A DNA stretch of 64,000 nt from Eucommia ulmoides (Eukaryota; Streptophyta; Magnoliopsida; Garryales; Eucommiaceae), in the NCBI GenBank assembly GCA_016647705.1, contig CM028326.1, forward strand, positions 4,774,001-4,838,000, written 5' to 3'. Shown here piece after piece: positions 22,484 to 32,698 of the stretch. The position numbers were made by a program, and so were the translations under genes. How positions within the stretch are numbered: position 1 is the stretch's first letter; each line of letters begins with the position of its first letter. The notes under the pieces are model-generated. The model saw only the letters and a program-made list of their open reading frames with translations, ran no database searches and had not been told where the DNA came from.

Positions 22484-23841
22484 GCCAAATTTTATGCCAA
22501 ATATTAAAGTTGACAGGTACCCACCCCACCCCACCTTCAACAATTAGAACTAAAATGGCAAGACTTTATGACGGGCCAATCAAGTGCTCATAAGGAAATA
22601 TATACATATACACATGTAAATTTGGTATATTAGAATTAATTCAAATCTTTTGTCCTAATCAATCTCCACCTAAAATACCTGAGGCAAGGCTTAGTAAAGC
22701 TTTATTTAAGAGTTTTTTAAAAATAAAAAAAAATAAAAAAAAAAATTGATAGAAAAATACTTTTTTACTTAAAAAAAAGAAAGAAAGTAAATAATTACTG
22801 TAGAAATAATATCTAGTATTATCTCTGTAAATTATCTCTTATTTCTTAAAATATTTATAAATAAGCGAGCAAAATATGTGGAGAGAATCTTCAATTATCT
22901 CTTCTAATATAAAAATTAAAAATAAATATGGTCAATCTCAAACAAAAAATTGGATTTTTGAAATAAACGCAAAAATATCCAGTCCCCTTTGTGATGTCCT
23001 ATGTTCCTCCCATGTCGCCACATGGAGGGAACTGACTTTTATCTGGAGAATACCTAACAAAAGTTTCCATTGAATGAATAATAGATCTGGATCCTAGACA
23101 AAAAGAGGATAAGAGAATGAAAATTTTGTATTTTTTTTTTTTTTTTTTTCTCTCGTAGTCAAATCATCCATACAAAACACGGATTACACTTAAGGGCCGG
23201 ATGTTACATTCTTGTCCCATATTAATCATTTCATAATTCTCAAACAATTACATAAGTCAAATAAGTTATTTCTCTTGACACCATATGGTTTCAAGTTGAA
23301 ACCTACTTACAATGTATCAAAATCAAAATTATAACAAAATTCGTCTCTCATTTTCTTGTAATTAAATTATCTGTGCAAGTCAGAAACTACACATTTCTCA
23401 TTATTCTCTCATAGTTAAATTATCTGTGCAAAATAGGAGTTATATTAGGGACAGATGTTATATTATCGTCCCACGTTAATCATTTGACAGGTGTCAAACC
23501 AATCAAGGGGTTACTAAATTAAAAACACATGACTTTTAAGTTGAAAACTCCTATTTAAAATTATATATTCACTTCTTAAATTTATTAAAAGTACTTTTTA
23601 TAAAAAAGTACTAAAAGAGAGTGGCGTGCAGGTAAATGTCAGTGTCCATTTGTCTGGCGACAAATGGCTCTTCAAGTCACCCAAGAAAGTGGGCATAATG
23701 TTGATTAAAAGAGAAAACAAAAGAACATGACCAAATCTTCCAAGATCATGCATGAATGTATGTACATTTCCTAGATAATGTGTTGGGTATTGTTTCCCCA
23801 TTATTTGTCATTGCCGTAATGGATATCTATGGGTGATTTCT

Positions 23842-23913
<72 letters not shown>

Positions 23914-24984
23914 ACAAGTAATAAGTCTTTGTCCATTTAAATAAGATCGACTATATAAATTTGTTTACACCATAATAAACAATCAAAGATAATCTCTTCA
24001 GTCAAATTTAATGTCATCAAATCAATTCTAATAGTCTCGTCCCAAGTTTTCTTAAACCTACCTCTTCTTTTAGTAACCTTCCGTACTCGAACAAAATCGC
24101 ATTTTATGAATATTATAATGCAAACCATTTTTGTATTTTGTCAACCATAACTTATGCTACAAGTTGAAATTGAGACTACTTACCTTTGAAGTAGAATTTC
24201 TAAACTTTTAAGTGAGTGGTTGTAGAGCTAAAACAAAATTCAAACGAGAGAGATATATGCATTTAAAGTAACCGTTGTTCCATTTTGTTCAAATTCGTGT
24301 GTGTGAAATTATGCTTTGCAAGTGCAAAATGGTTCAAAAGAAGTTCTTAACTGATATAATTTTGAGTTTTGAAAAAGGAAAGCTTTCCCTAATTTTGAGA
24401 ACATTTTGGGAGACTATAGGGCATAAAAATCAACAGAAAATTACCAGGAGGATTCAAATTAGATACCAAATTATCTGTTAATTCCATTGATTTAATAATA
24501 AACCAAGAACTAGAAAGAGTTGATTACATGATGTTATGAAACAACACATTAAATAAAGACATTTTAATCACGAAAATGCTATAAAGACTGCACGGTTCAA
24601 AAAAAAAAAAAAAAAAGGGATTTAATTAATAGTTTTGATACATTTTTGGGATTGTTTGATAAATTATCCAAAAATCAAATCAGTCAAGGAATCCATCTCC
24701 TATTTCATTCATCCCTTCTTCCACATATGACGGTTAGAGTTTCATTCAAAGAGACAAGACTACGATTTCATCCATGAAGATGTTGCTCAACGTAGCGCTG
24801 TGCAACTGATCTTTTTTACTGGGTTAGAAATGTGGTAATACACATATAATTTTGTGTTATTTTTATTTATTTTTTATTTATTTTACATCTATGTTAATAA
24901 TCGATGCTTGAGAAATCAATTTTGGTATACAACCAAATATGGTATTATATTTGACCAATCAATTATTGTATCATACCAAACATG
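22484..24984. other. Intergenic region with direct repeats
   Basis: No gene supported. A roughly 85-base segment at 23151-23233 (CTCGTAGTCAAATCATC...) recurs in diverged form at 23403-23486 (CTCATAGTTAAATTATC...), with a third partial match near 23345. Long A and T runs are at 22722-22745, 23132-23149 and 24600-24617. Confidence 0.45.
23848..23911. repeat. (TA)n microsatellite
   Basis: About 31 TA units. Confidence 0.95.
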
Positions 24985-26338
24985 TGTAGGGTAATCTTAG
25001 ATCTCTATCAACCCAAGAGCTAACTCAAGAGTTGAGGTTTTCCTCACACTTATAACCTAATCACAATCTCCTTCCACATTCGATGTAGAATAAATCCAAC
25101 AATATCCCCTTTACATATCGGACTTTTGGTTGACTAATCCTTGATCAGTCTTTCCCTTTGTGGCTAAGTTGTTGTAAGTTAGGTTGGGCTCTGATACCAG
25201 TGTAAGGTGGTTTTGTGACTTTCTCAACACCAAAAATTAGCTCAAAAGGTGAAAATTTCTCTCACACTCGTAATTTGACCATCAGACCCTTTTACATTCG
25301 ATGTAAAATAAACCTAACAATCTTCCTCTCACACATCGGACCTTTGGTCGGTTAACTCTCAACCAATTTCTCTCTTTGTGGCTATTAGGGCAGAGTTGTA
25401 TTCTGAGCTCTGATACCAGTGTAGAGTGGTTTTGGGACTCTTTCAACCTCAAAAACTAAGGCCCCGTTTGGTTAGTATTCCCAACCAAATCCAATCCAAC
25501 CCAATTAAAAAATTCTGAGTTTGATTTTTGGGAACGCGTTTGGCAAATACAAAACTCAACCCAATCCAACCCAAAAAATAGGAATTGGTTCTCAAAATGT
25601 TAAGGAAATAAGAAACAAAAAAAACTTGTTTTTTTATTTTTGCCCAAAAAACTCAATCTAAAGTTCTCAATTCCGGCCACCGTTCGACGACCACCCGCCG
25701 CTGGTCACCGTCCACCGCCACCGATCGCCGTCGCCATCGCCGTCCGTCCGCAGCCGCCGGCCACCACCGCCGGCCAACCGTCCGGTCACCGTCTGACACC
25801 ACCACCGCCACCACCGTCCGCCAACCGCCGCCAACCGCCGCCAAACACAAAAAAATTTCAAAAAAAAAAATTAGTTTTAGGATAAAATCATTACCAAACA
25901 CATTTTATTCTCAGCACAAAATAAAAATTGTCGTTACCAAACGCAATTCTGTTCCCAAAATTCTCAACCCAACCTAATTCAACTCAACCCAACCTATTCC
26001 AGTTGGGTTTAGAAAAGTGGGAACACTAACCAAACGCCACCTAACTCATAAGATGAGTCTTTTCCTCACACTCATAACCTGACCACCAGTCTCTTCCACA
26101 TCGATGTCGGATAAACCCAACAATCTCCCTCTTACACATCAGGTCTATGGTCGCTTAACCCTTGATCAGTCTCTACTTTTTTAGTTATTGGACCAAAGTT
26201 GTCGTAATCTCAGTTTTGATACCATATAGTCTTGGACCTCTTTTAACCTCAAAAGTTAACTTATGAATTAAAATTTTCTATCATATCTATAATTTGACCA
26301 TTAACTCCTTCCACATTTGATGTATGATAAACCCAACA
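24985..26338 (-). mobile_element. Tandem TRIM array: four LTRs sharing three internal regions
   Basis: Four ~115 bp LTR copies lie at 24985-25101, 25201-25319, 25420-26122 (split by a MITE) and 26225-26338. On the minus strand each begins TGTTGG(G)TTTAT-like and ends ...TACA-like. Between them are three ~100 bp internal regions with the primer site TGGTATCAGAGC (initiator tRNA-Met type) at one end and a purine-rich tract at the other. Flanks ACATG and ACATT could be a mutated 5 bp target duplication. TRIMs carry no genes and rely on other elements. A related single copy is at 42099-42620. Confidence 0.8.
25460..26041 (-). mobile_element. Tourist-like MITE with GC-rich core, copy 2
   Basis: 582 bp, ends GGCCCCGTTTGGTTAG and AACCAAACGCCACC, flanked by TAA (25457-25459, 26042-26044). 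The core at about 25673-25845 is nearly pure C/G/A triplets (CCGCCACCGTCC type), the reverse complement type of the cores at 17622 and 55258. It sits inside the third LTR of the TRIM array. Frames of 64-82 residues in the core are artefacts of its composition. Confidence 0.85.
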
Positions 26339-26734
26339 ACATTGTATAAGAATCATTTTACACACTGTTTTACATGCATCAAAACTGATATTATATTTAA
26401 GCAATCGATTATTGTGCAGAGCACCCGTAAAATATAATTATTTCAACCTTCCGACCCAAGATTTAAAAAAATAAAAAATTGAAAACCAAGCGTCCTTCAA
26501 TAGAAAGAGGTTTTAGGGCAACTTCTATAAAACATAGAACATTAATTTGGAAGGCTCAAAGCAATTTGTAACAGAAGGTTGACATTTATTTATTCATGCA
26601 AATCTCTTTGGTAATACAAAGAGAGTACCAGGCAAACAAACAAGTTCTATACAGTTTCAAATAGTCAATCCATATACACATAATATCAAACACAATCAAG
26701 AAACAAGGGCTCCTGAACATGATGTACTGAAATC
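26339..26734. other. Spacer and probable 3' UTR of the Gly/Cys-rich gene
   Basis: Between the TRIM array and the stop codon of the next gene. A GATATTATATTT..CAATCGATTATTGT phrase near 26389 resembles sequence at 24941-24974 left of the TRIM array. Confidence 0.45.
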
Positions 26735-27097
26735 TCAGCCTCCGCAGCCACCTCCACAGCCACCCCCTCCACCACACCCGCCTCCACAACCACCACCACC
26801 ACAGCCCCCACCACCACTGCCCGTGCTGATTACAGCAGCTGCTGCTGCAGTAGCAGCCACAGCAACAGTAGCTCCGGCCAAGATTTTGAGTCCACCGTCT
26901 TTGGTGATGGTGCCGCCACTCTTGCCCAGCACTCCCTTCTCGACATCCCTATATGGTTGAGGTGGCATAGGGGTGGTCACGCTATGGGTTACAGTGTCAC
27001 GCTTCTTTTTCTGGCCATCGTTACACACACAACACAGAAAAAGTACAGCAGCAGCCACAGAACCAAAAGCTAGGAGTACAATAGCGAAAGGTTTCAT
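26735..27097 (-). CDS. Gly/Cys-rich protein with N-terminal membrane anchor
   Basis: Intronless, 120 residues. Residues 1-26 form a hydrophobic segment (MKPFAIVLLAFGSVAAAVLF, then LCCVCND), which could be an uncleaved anchor or signal peptide. A basic KKKRD follows, then a polar linker, a conserved-looking KDGGLKILAGATVAVAATAA segment (about 66-85) that is hydrophobic and Ala-rich, and a C-terminal tail of Gly and Cys repeats (GGGGCGGGGCGGGCGG type, about 94-120). Such tails can bind metal or form disulphides, but the function is not recognised. A TATAAATA-type box is at about 27138-27145. The decayed copy at 28502-28789 has the same layout. Confidence 0.7.
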   Translation of the reverse strand: MKPFAIVLLAFGSVAAAVLFLCCVCNDGQKKKRDTVTHSVTTPMPPQPYRDVEKGVLGKSGGTITKDGGLKILAGATVAVAATAAAAAVISTGSGGGGCGGGGCGGGCGGGGGCGGGCGG

Positions 27098-28501
27098 CTT
27101 TCTTCAAAAACATGAACAAACAAGACTCAGGATTGATTATTTATAACATAGGAAGACTTGAGTGGGTAAACCGAAGGAATTATGCAGAAATTTAATGTAA
27201 ATGTTTTCAAATATTGATGGAAAAATGCAAGAAATTTTATCAGTAGACTTTGTGCAGTCAACTGATTCTCTTCCCTGAACCATAAACAAAGACTTAAAGG
27301 AAGCCATGAGAAAGACTTGCAAAGCAAGAAATGGTACCTTTTTTTTTTTTGAACCAGTCAGCTGTTTGTTGATAGGTTCCCTCAAAGGTTGTAACTTTCA
27401 GACATCTCCTCCTGTCCTGACAAAACCCCAGTGGTAGGTTTATGTAGAAAATTGCTAAAATCATTATTCATCACCATCACCACAAGGAAAATGCCTTATA
27501 GTGACATCGGTTTTGATGACACCAATTTCCATTTATTTTTTTAATGAAATGCAACGAAACAGAGAAATTATAGCGACGCTCAAAATAAAAATTTCATTAG
27601 AATTCCAGAATCTAAATCAGCATGACGTGGCTTCCTGAAATTAGTAATAATATTATGACATTATAATAAAATCATGACGTTATAAGAACAATAATAAAGC
27701 AATCGGGAAAATAGGCCTTTTTATCAGCATGGATTTTCAGACTTCAACAAACCTGAAGAAAGTTCTAATTATATTAAGGGATGCAAAAATACTGAAGAAA
27801 AAGAGCAGCGCCATACTAGGTGATGAATAAGCCATGAGGACAAAAGTTGAATACTGCACCACTGATAATTTCACCAATCACAGCAAATTTCCGTTTCTGT
27901 TCTCAATTTTTATAGAACACAAACACTAATCTAAAGGGTCCTAATTTCTGAGATTTTTATTTCTATTCTTGGACAACTTGGAACAAAAGGCAGCAATTTT
28001 GGGAATAAATCTGCTTTGTTCCCACAAATTTGTTCAAAAAATCTGGAAACACAAACATATTTTTACCCCACATTTCTGTTGTGGGAACAGATAGAGAAAT
28101 CTGGGAACAGAAACACCAAACATCTGCCACCTAAGTTGTCAAACTCAATTTTTTATCATTTAGATCACCAAAAGTTAATTACCTACCTTTTAGGCTAGGT
28201 TCAGTGTATAAGGCCCTGTTTGTTTAGTGTTTCTTCCATTTTTGGGAACAGAAACAGAAAATTTTAGCAACAGAAAGATAAATAATTGCCGAGATATTTG
28301 GAACCATTCGTAATAATTCACATTTATTTACGGAATCCAGCTTGTAAGACTGTACGTTTACAAGGAGAGTACAAAGGCAACAACATGTTGTATTACAGTT
28401 TCCAGGAGGCAACCCACAAATTTATATTCAAACTCAATCAACCAACAAGTGCACTTTGACAAACAAACCCTGATCCCAAAAGAGCTCAATCCAGGGAGAC
28501 C
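27098..28501. other. Intergenic with MITE fragments
   Basis: No gene supported. The segments at about 27890-28135 and 28205-28275 carry the GTTTAGTGTTTCTGTTCCC / GGGAACAGAAACACTAAAC ends of the Tourist-like family also found in the deubiquitinase introns, so the stretch probably includes a broken MITE. The KILTG-type pseudogene follows on the same strand as the intact gene. Confidence 0.45.
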
Positions 28502-28789
28502 TCAACCACCACAATCGCCACCACAACCGCCACCATCACCTCCACTGCGACAACAGCCACCAACATCACTGTAGGTGCTGAATGCCGAGTGCATCTGCTG
28601 TAGCACCTACAGCAACAGCACTGCCTGTCAAGATTTTGAGCCCACCGTCTTTGCTCTGCCCTCCCATTTCAATATCCCTACGAGGGGTTGTCTTCTTTTT
28701 GAGCCCAATGTAGTGGAGAAAAGACACCATTAGAACAGCCACAACACCATTGAACCAAAAGCTATGAGCACCATAGCAAACCCATTCAT
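28502..28789 (-). pseudogene. Decayed duplicate of the Gly/Cys-rich protein gene
   Basis: The start region reads MNGFAMVLIAFGSM in one frame (compare MKPFAIVLLAFGS at 27097). It then shifts to a second frame carrying VVAVLMVSFLHYIGLKKK and SKDGGLKILTGSAVAVGATA, and the Gly/Cys tail (STYSDVGGCC, GGGCGGDCGG) is in yet another frame ending at 28502. At least two frame changes relative to the intact neighbour, one near 28745 and one near 28590, plus a shortened linker and tail, mark it as a pseudogene. The 78-residue-scale frame at 28566-28817 is only the middle part. It is a tandem duplicate on the same strand, 1.4 kb upstream of the intact copy. Confidence 0.75.
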
Positions 28790-28825
28790 CTTTCTTTCTA
28801 ATTAGGTAGCTAAACATATCATTTT

Positions 28826-29030
28826 TTGTTTAGATGCTATTTTCTAGTGTAATGGAGTAAAATATACGTAAAAAAGTTAACGAAAGTGAAAAAAATTGTA
28901 TGTTACTTGGTTAAAAAAAACAGTAAGTAAATTTCGTTAAATCATTGGTAAACAGAGTAGGTATATAAATCAATTAATCAAAAATAAAATAATTCATAAA
29001 ATAGGATAATTTAGACAACCAAACAACCCG
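28826..29030. mobile_element. MITE fragment related to 40534-40884
   Basis: Shares GCTATTTTCTNGTGTAAT, ATTGGTAAA, CAAAAATAA and AATTCATAAAATAGGATAAT in order with the element at 40534-40884 and ends in a CAACCAAACAACCC terminus. The left end is not found. Confidence 0.6.
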
Positions 29031-29460
29031 TTACTCTTTACCTAGTCAATAGCCGGCCCCAAACACAACTTGGAAGGAAAGAAAATAATAGTCATTATCA
29101 TCATCACCACAAATAAAATGCCATCCGGTGATGTCACTTTTGATGATTTCAATTTTTTAATACCAAAAAGATAATTTACTTAGTGAGCATTGAAATAAAT
29201 ACACCATAGAATTCCAGAATCCAAATCACCATGATGTGGCTTCTCTACAAGTGGATAAATTCTTAGTAAAATTATGGATTCTATACAGTTTTGTCTTTTC
29301 TTGTAATAGTGATCTTTCTAAAGCTCAGGAAAGAAATTGTGTAGTAAAGCAAAATTCGATCAATTCATATTAGTTTAAAATACTTACAAGACGGAAATGA
29401 CTTTGTAAGAAAAGGAAGCTTCATCCAAGAGGATAAAACGACTTATTTATCACTATTCAA
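29031..29460. other. Intergenic, no gene seen
   Basis: Mixed AT-rich spacer; nothing supported. Confidence 0.4.
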
Positions 29461-30105
29461 CTAGTTTTAGACCTGCGCACTACATGGGCTTAAAAAAATT
29501 ATAATAAATTCTTAATATTGAAACATGAAACACATATATCATTTGGTTATTTTGGTAGCAATATCCGGAAGCGGATGCATAAATTTTAGTGAGTAGTCAC
29601 GTTTTATAAATACTAAATAAAAATTACATAAATAATCATAAAAATAAAATAATATTCCTACAAATTAACTTTGACTAATATACTAAAAAATAACAAACAA
29701 ATAATTATAAATCATGATTAATTTTATCAAATTTTTGCAAATCAACAAATTCTAATTTAATAATTTATATATATCTACTTTCTTTTTAGGTGGAAATATT
29801 TTTTGAATTACATTTATTTTTTTAAATAATGTAAAATGTGAATCAAGAAAATTAATTATATATTTGTGCATTAATTAGAATAAAATTAAATTAAGTAAAA
29901 CAAAAAAAGCAACTAAAACAAAAAGAGACAAATTTGAGCGAGGCACTCATTATTTTATATATAAAAAAACAAAAATAAAAAAATATATAAGAAATCACCA
30001 AAAGGCTTGAAAGGGGAATTCTCTAACCTCATTAAAAAAATTTCTCTCCTTCCACATTTAAGTATTAATATTAGATTAGATATTAGATATTAGTTTAGAT
30101 ACAGG
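29461..30105 (-). mobile_element. Helitron-like non-autonomous element
   Basis: On the minus strand it ends GCGCAGGTCTAAAACTAG followed by a host T, matching the right end of the element at 17349-19050, and begins near 30100 with TCTAATA...TACTTAAATGTGGAAG like the 5' segments there. The stem of the 3' hairpin is imperfect. No coding content. The exact 5' edge is blurred by a TCTAATAT repeat. Confidence 0.5.
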
Positions 30106-30566
30106 GTTTCAGGAAACAATTAAACAAAATGTGAATTCAGACGAGCACAATACACATTTCATAAGATGCATCCTGGAAACTATTATTTAAGAAGGAAAAA
30201 AATGCGAAAAACAATATCAATGTCAAGAAAAGATACATAAAAACCTGGGACTGGTCCAGTGGTCTGAGACAATAAAGGGATGGGAAAATCTAGTGGAAGT
30301 ACCATGGATAGAGAAGGAATCAGGAAGCAATTGCTTGCATAGTCATGTTAAACATATGTCAGAAGCTCAGCACGGCCTCAAATGGCTGCACCAGGAGAAA
30401 TCTAGACATTGAAACATCATAAGTACCTGTTGTAATTCATCACCTTCCTCTCTATCCTGGTTTAGCATTCTCATATTCATCAAATTTAGAAGGAAACAAA
30501 TGGTGACCAAACAGAGCATGCTAACCAGGAACAAAACCGAGAAAACCAACTTCACCAAGTTTTTAA

Positions 30567-31510
30567 GGGGTTGTTCGGTTGTTTCACAAAAGTGTTTTCT
30601 ATTTTCGAAAAAACAATTGAAATATTCTTTCTACACTCCCAATTATATAGTCCTAAAGGTGGGCAAAACTATAAAGAATATCGCCCTAATAAATGGGCCA
30701 ATAAAAAAAAAAGGGAAAGCTACCAAAAATGGTCAACATGACCTGTAAAATAATAAACAACAATTATACAGAAAATAAATATTTCAACAACAACTATTGC
30801 GTTTTTAAGAACACAACTCAAAAACCATTACAAAATATTTTCACACTATCAGATCTATCATATCACCTACTTTAATATTATACTTCCAATATTAAAAATA
30901 ATAATAATTTTAACTTTTTTCTCTATATTTTTATTTATTATCTCTCTGTAAATTCTCTTATACCACACATTCAACCAACAAACAACATTATTATTTTCGA
31001 CATCATATTTCAATTAATTACATCACCTTCACTTTTAGTTTTTAACATATTATTAATAAATACTCTTTTTCATAATTTTATCAAAATGAAATCATACAAC
31101 TTCTCAAAATTTTCAAAAACTGTTGAATCCTACATCGCTTGTGTTACCTAATCCTGGGCTATGTATAAGCCAAGGGCAATCCTTCTCTTACAAGGCGTCT
31201 TTTGAGAGTGAGTTAGGCCCATTAAAATTTCTACATGGTATCAGAGCCAAGCATTTGTCTGATATTGGGCGTGTTAAATCCCACATCAACGATGGGCCCC
31301 CCGATATCCGTTCGCAGTGGTTTGTCAAAGTCCACCATGCGCATAAGGGGGCGTGTTGAATCCCACATCGCTTGTGTTACCTAATCCTGGGCTATATATA
31401 AAGCCAAGGGCAATACTCCTCTTACAAGGCGTCTTTTGAGAGTGAGTTAGGCCCATTAAAATTTCTACAAAAACTGTATTTGAAAACGAAACCAAACATT
31501 CAAAATTCAT
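30567..31510. mobile_element. MITE-like element interrupted by a TRIM
   Basis: Starts GGGGTTGTTCGGTTGTTTC after TAA. The right part after the TRIM (31470 to about 31510) reads AAACGAAACCAAACATTC, roughly the inverted complement of the start. The interior is AT-rich. The ends are imperfect, so the class (Tourist-like by its TAA) is tentative. Confidence 0.45.
31121..31469 (+). mobile_element. TRIM, 349 bp, structurally whole
   Basis: LTR 1 at 31121-31235 (TGTTGAATCCTACATCG ... TTTCTACA). The primer site TGGTATCAGAGC follows directly at 31236-31247 (initiator tRNA-Met type). The internal region is about 106 bp, with a purine tract AAGGGGGCG before LTR 2 at 31354-31469 (TGTTGAATCCCACATCGC ... 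TTTCTACA). The flanks AAAAC/AAAAC are a perfect 5 bp target duplication. No genes, as expected for a TRIM. The internal region also contains TGTTAAATCCCACATCAACG, a mimic of the LTR start. LTRs differ at only a few positions, so it is fairly young. Confidence 0.92.
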
Positions 31511-32130
31511 TAAGGAATTGACTTTCAGAACTGCGATACATTCACGGATATAGAGAGAGGAAAAAGGGGGGAAACCTAGAACTAGAAGACACTCAGATGA
31601 GTAAGGCAACAATCAAACCCTAGCCAGCAAAAGACCACCTACAGTGAGATCCGGGCAGTCATCCGGCATAGGATCAGCCACATTCTCTTCCTCATGGTCC
31701 GCTATTCAGATCATTATATGAAGTTCTCAACCCCAATATACTGAACTTGCAGATTTACTCACTCTGCTATTGAAGTAACACAATTTAAATCAATTGAAAA
31801 ATCAAAATGAACTCCAGTAAAAGCCCCTTGTAATTTGAACCCACAATCGAGGGAAGCCAGACACTGAACTGGTGTTTATGTCAGTTCTAGGCAAGTTAAT
31901 CAGACGAGAAACGATGAAAAAAATGAATTTAAACCAAGCAAGCTGCAAGAGTGAGGAAGGAAGGAAAAGAGTTACTTGTCTAGTACCTAGCGGCTACATT
32001 CCGGCAACAAAACGATCAAATATTGCCGTCGCCGCCAATTCGTCTTCGCCAGCATGTTCTCAAAATAACAGCAAGGCGGCTGCTTCATCTCAAGTTAAGG
32101 GGCGCAACAACTATTTTGTAGGGTGAATTG

Positions 32131-32698
32131 ATCAAATTTGGTCAACTCATCCTAACATTAATTTTTATTTTTTTCTTTTCATTTTTTTTTTTTTTTTTTT
32201 TGGTACTCAGTTGCTCTAGCTGAAAGACTAGCTCTTTTAGAGTAAGTGACTCTCCTTCTCAACGAATATTTTTTTACAGGTTTGAATCTTTGATCTTACA
32301 AAACTCTTTAACTGCTTTAATTTAAGTGTCCTTGTCACTTGAACTAATAATCAACTAACCCATGTTTTTCCTCCAACTTTCATTTCTTTATTAAAAAAAA
32401 ATAAGAGATTTTTTACTCTTAGTTCCCCCAATAATTTAAGATATGATTACATAAGTCTATCGGTATTTTATAAAGAAATTTTTTACCATAAACGTATGAA
32501 TAAAACTTTGACTAAGATGAGTCCTACAAATTTCAACTAATTAAAAAAAATATTTTTTTAATTTTTTTTTTTTTATTTCAACAGAACCCCATTAGTGTAG
32601 TTAAGGTGTTTTATTTATAAGTAGGTGTATGTATTTGTTGAAATAATGAGTGTTTATTTTTAAAATTTTCATCATTAATTTCTCACCCAATATATATA
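32131..32698. other. Intergenic, no gene seen
   Basis: T- and A-run rich spacer (long T run near 32180-32201). Confidence 0.4.

Larger units (their letters stand above)
30300..32130 (-). other. Possible minus-strand transcription unit, unresolved
   Basis: Three stretches look exon-like but I cannot join them into a gene. At 31643-31701 a 59-base segment sits between a good acceptor (CTGAATAG) and donor (GTAGGTGG); in one frame it reads DHEEENVADPMPDDCPDLT. At 30427-30558 a frame starts MVKLVFSVLFLVSMLCLVT, a likely membrane segment, and ends in ELQQ before a donor-like GTACTT. At about 31975-32126 a GC-richer stretch before a GTACTA donor could be a leader exon. A MITE carrying a TRIM lies between. 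It may be a gene disrupted by transposons or a fragment. Confidence 0.25.

Noticed and set aside
25410-25420. TGGTATCAGAGC motifs taken as tRNA gene pieces
   Set aside because: They are primer binding sites complementary to a tRNA end; no cloverleaf surrounds them.
25640-25901. Frames of 64-82 residues on both strands
   Set aside because: They lie in the GC-rich core of a MITE with inverted ends and TAA duplication. Composition keeps them open.
31123-31612. Frames of 78 and 95 residues
   Set aside because: They run through the TRIM's LTRs and internal region, which are non-coding.
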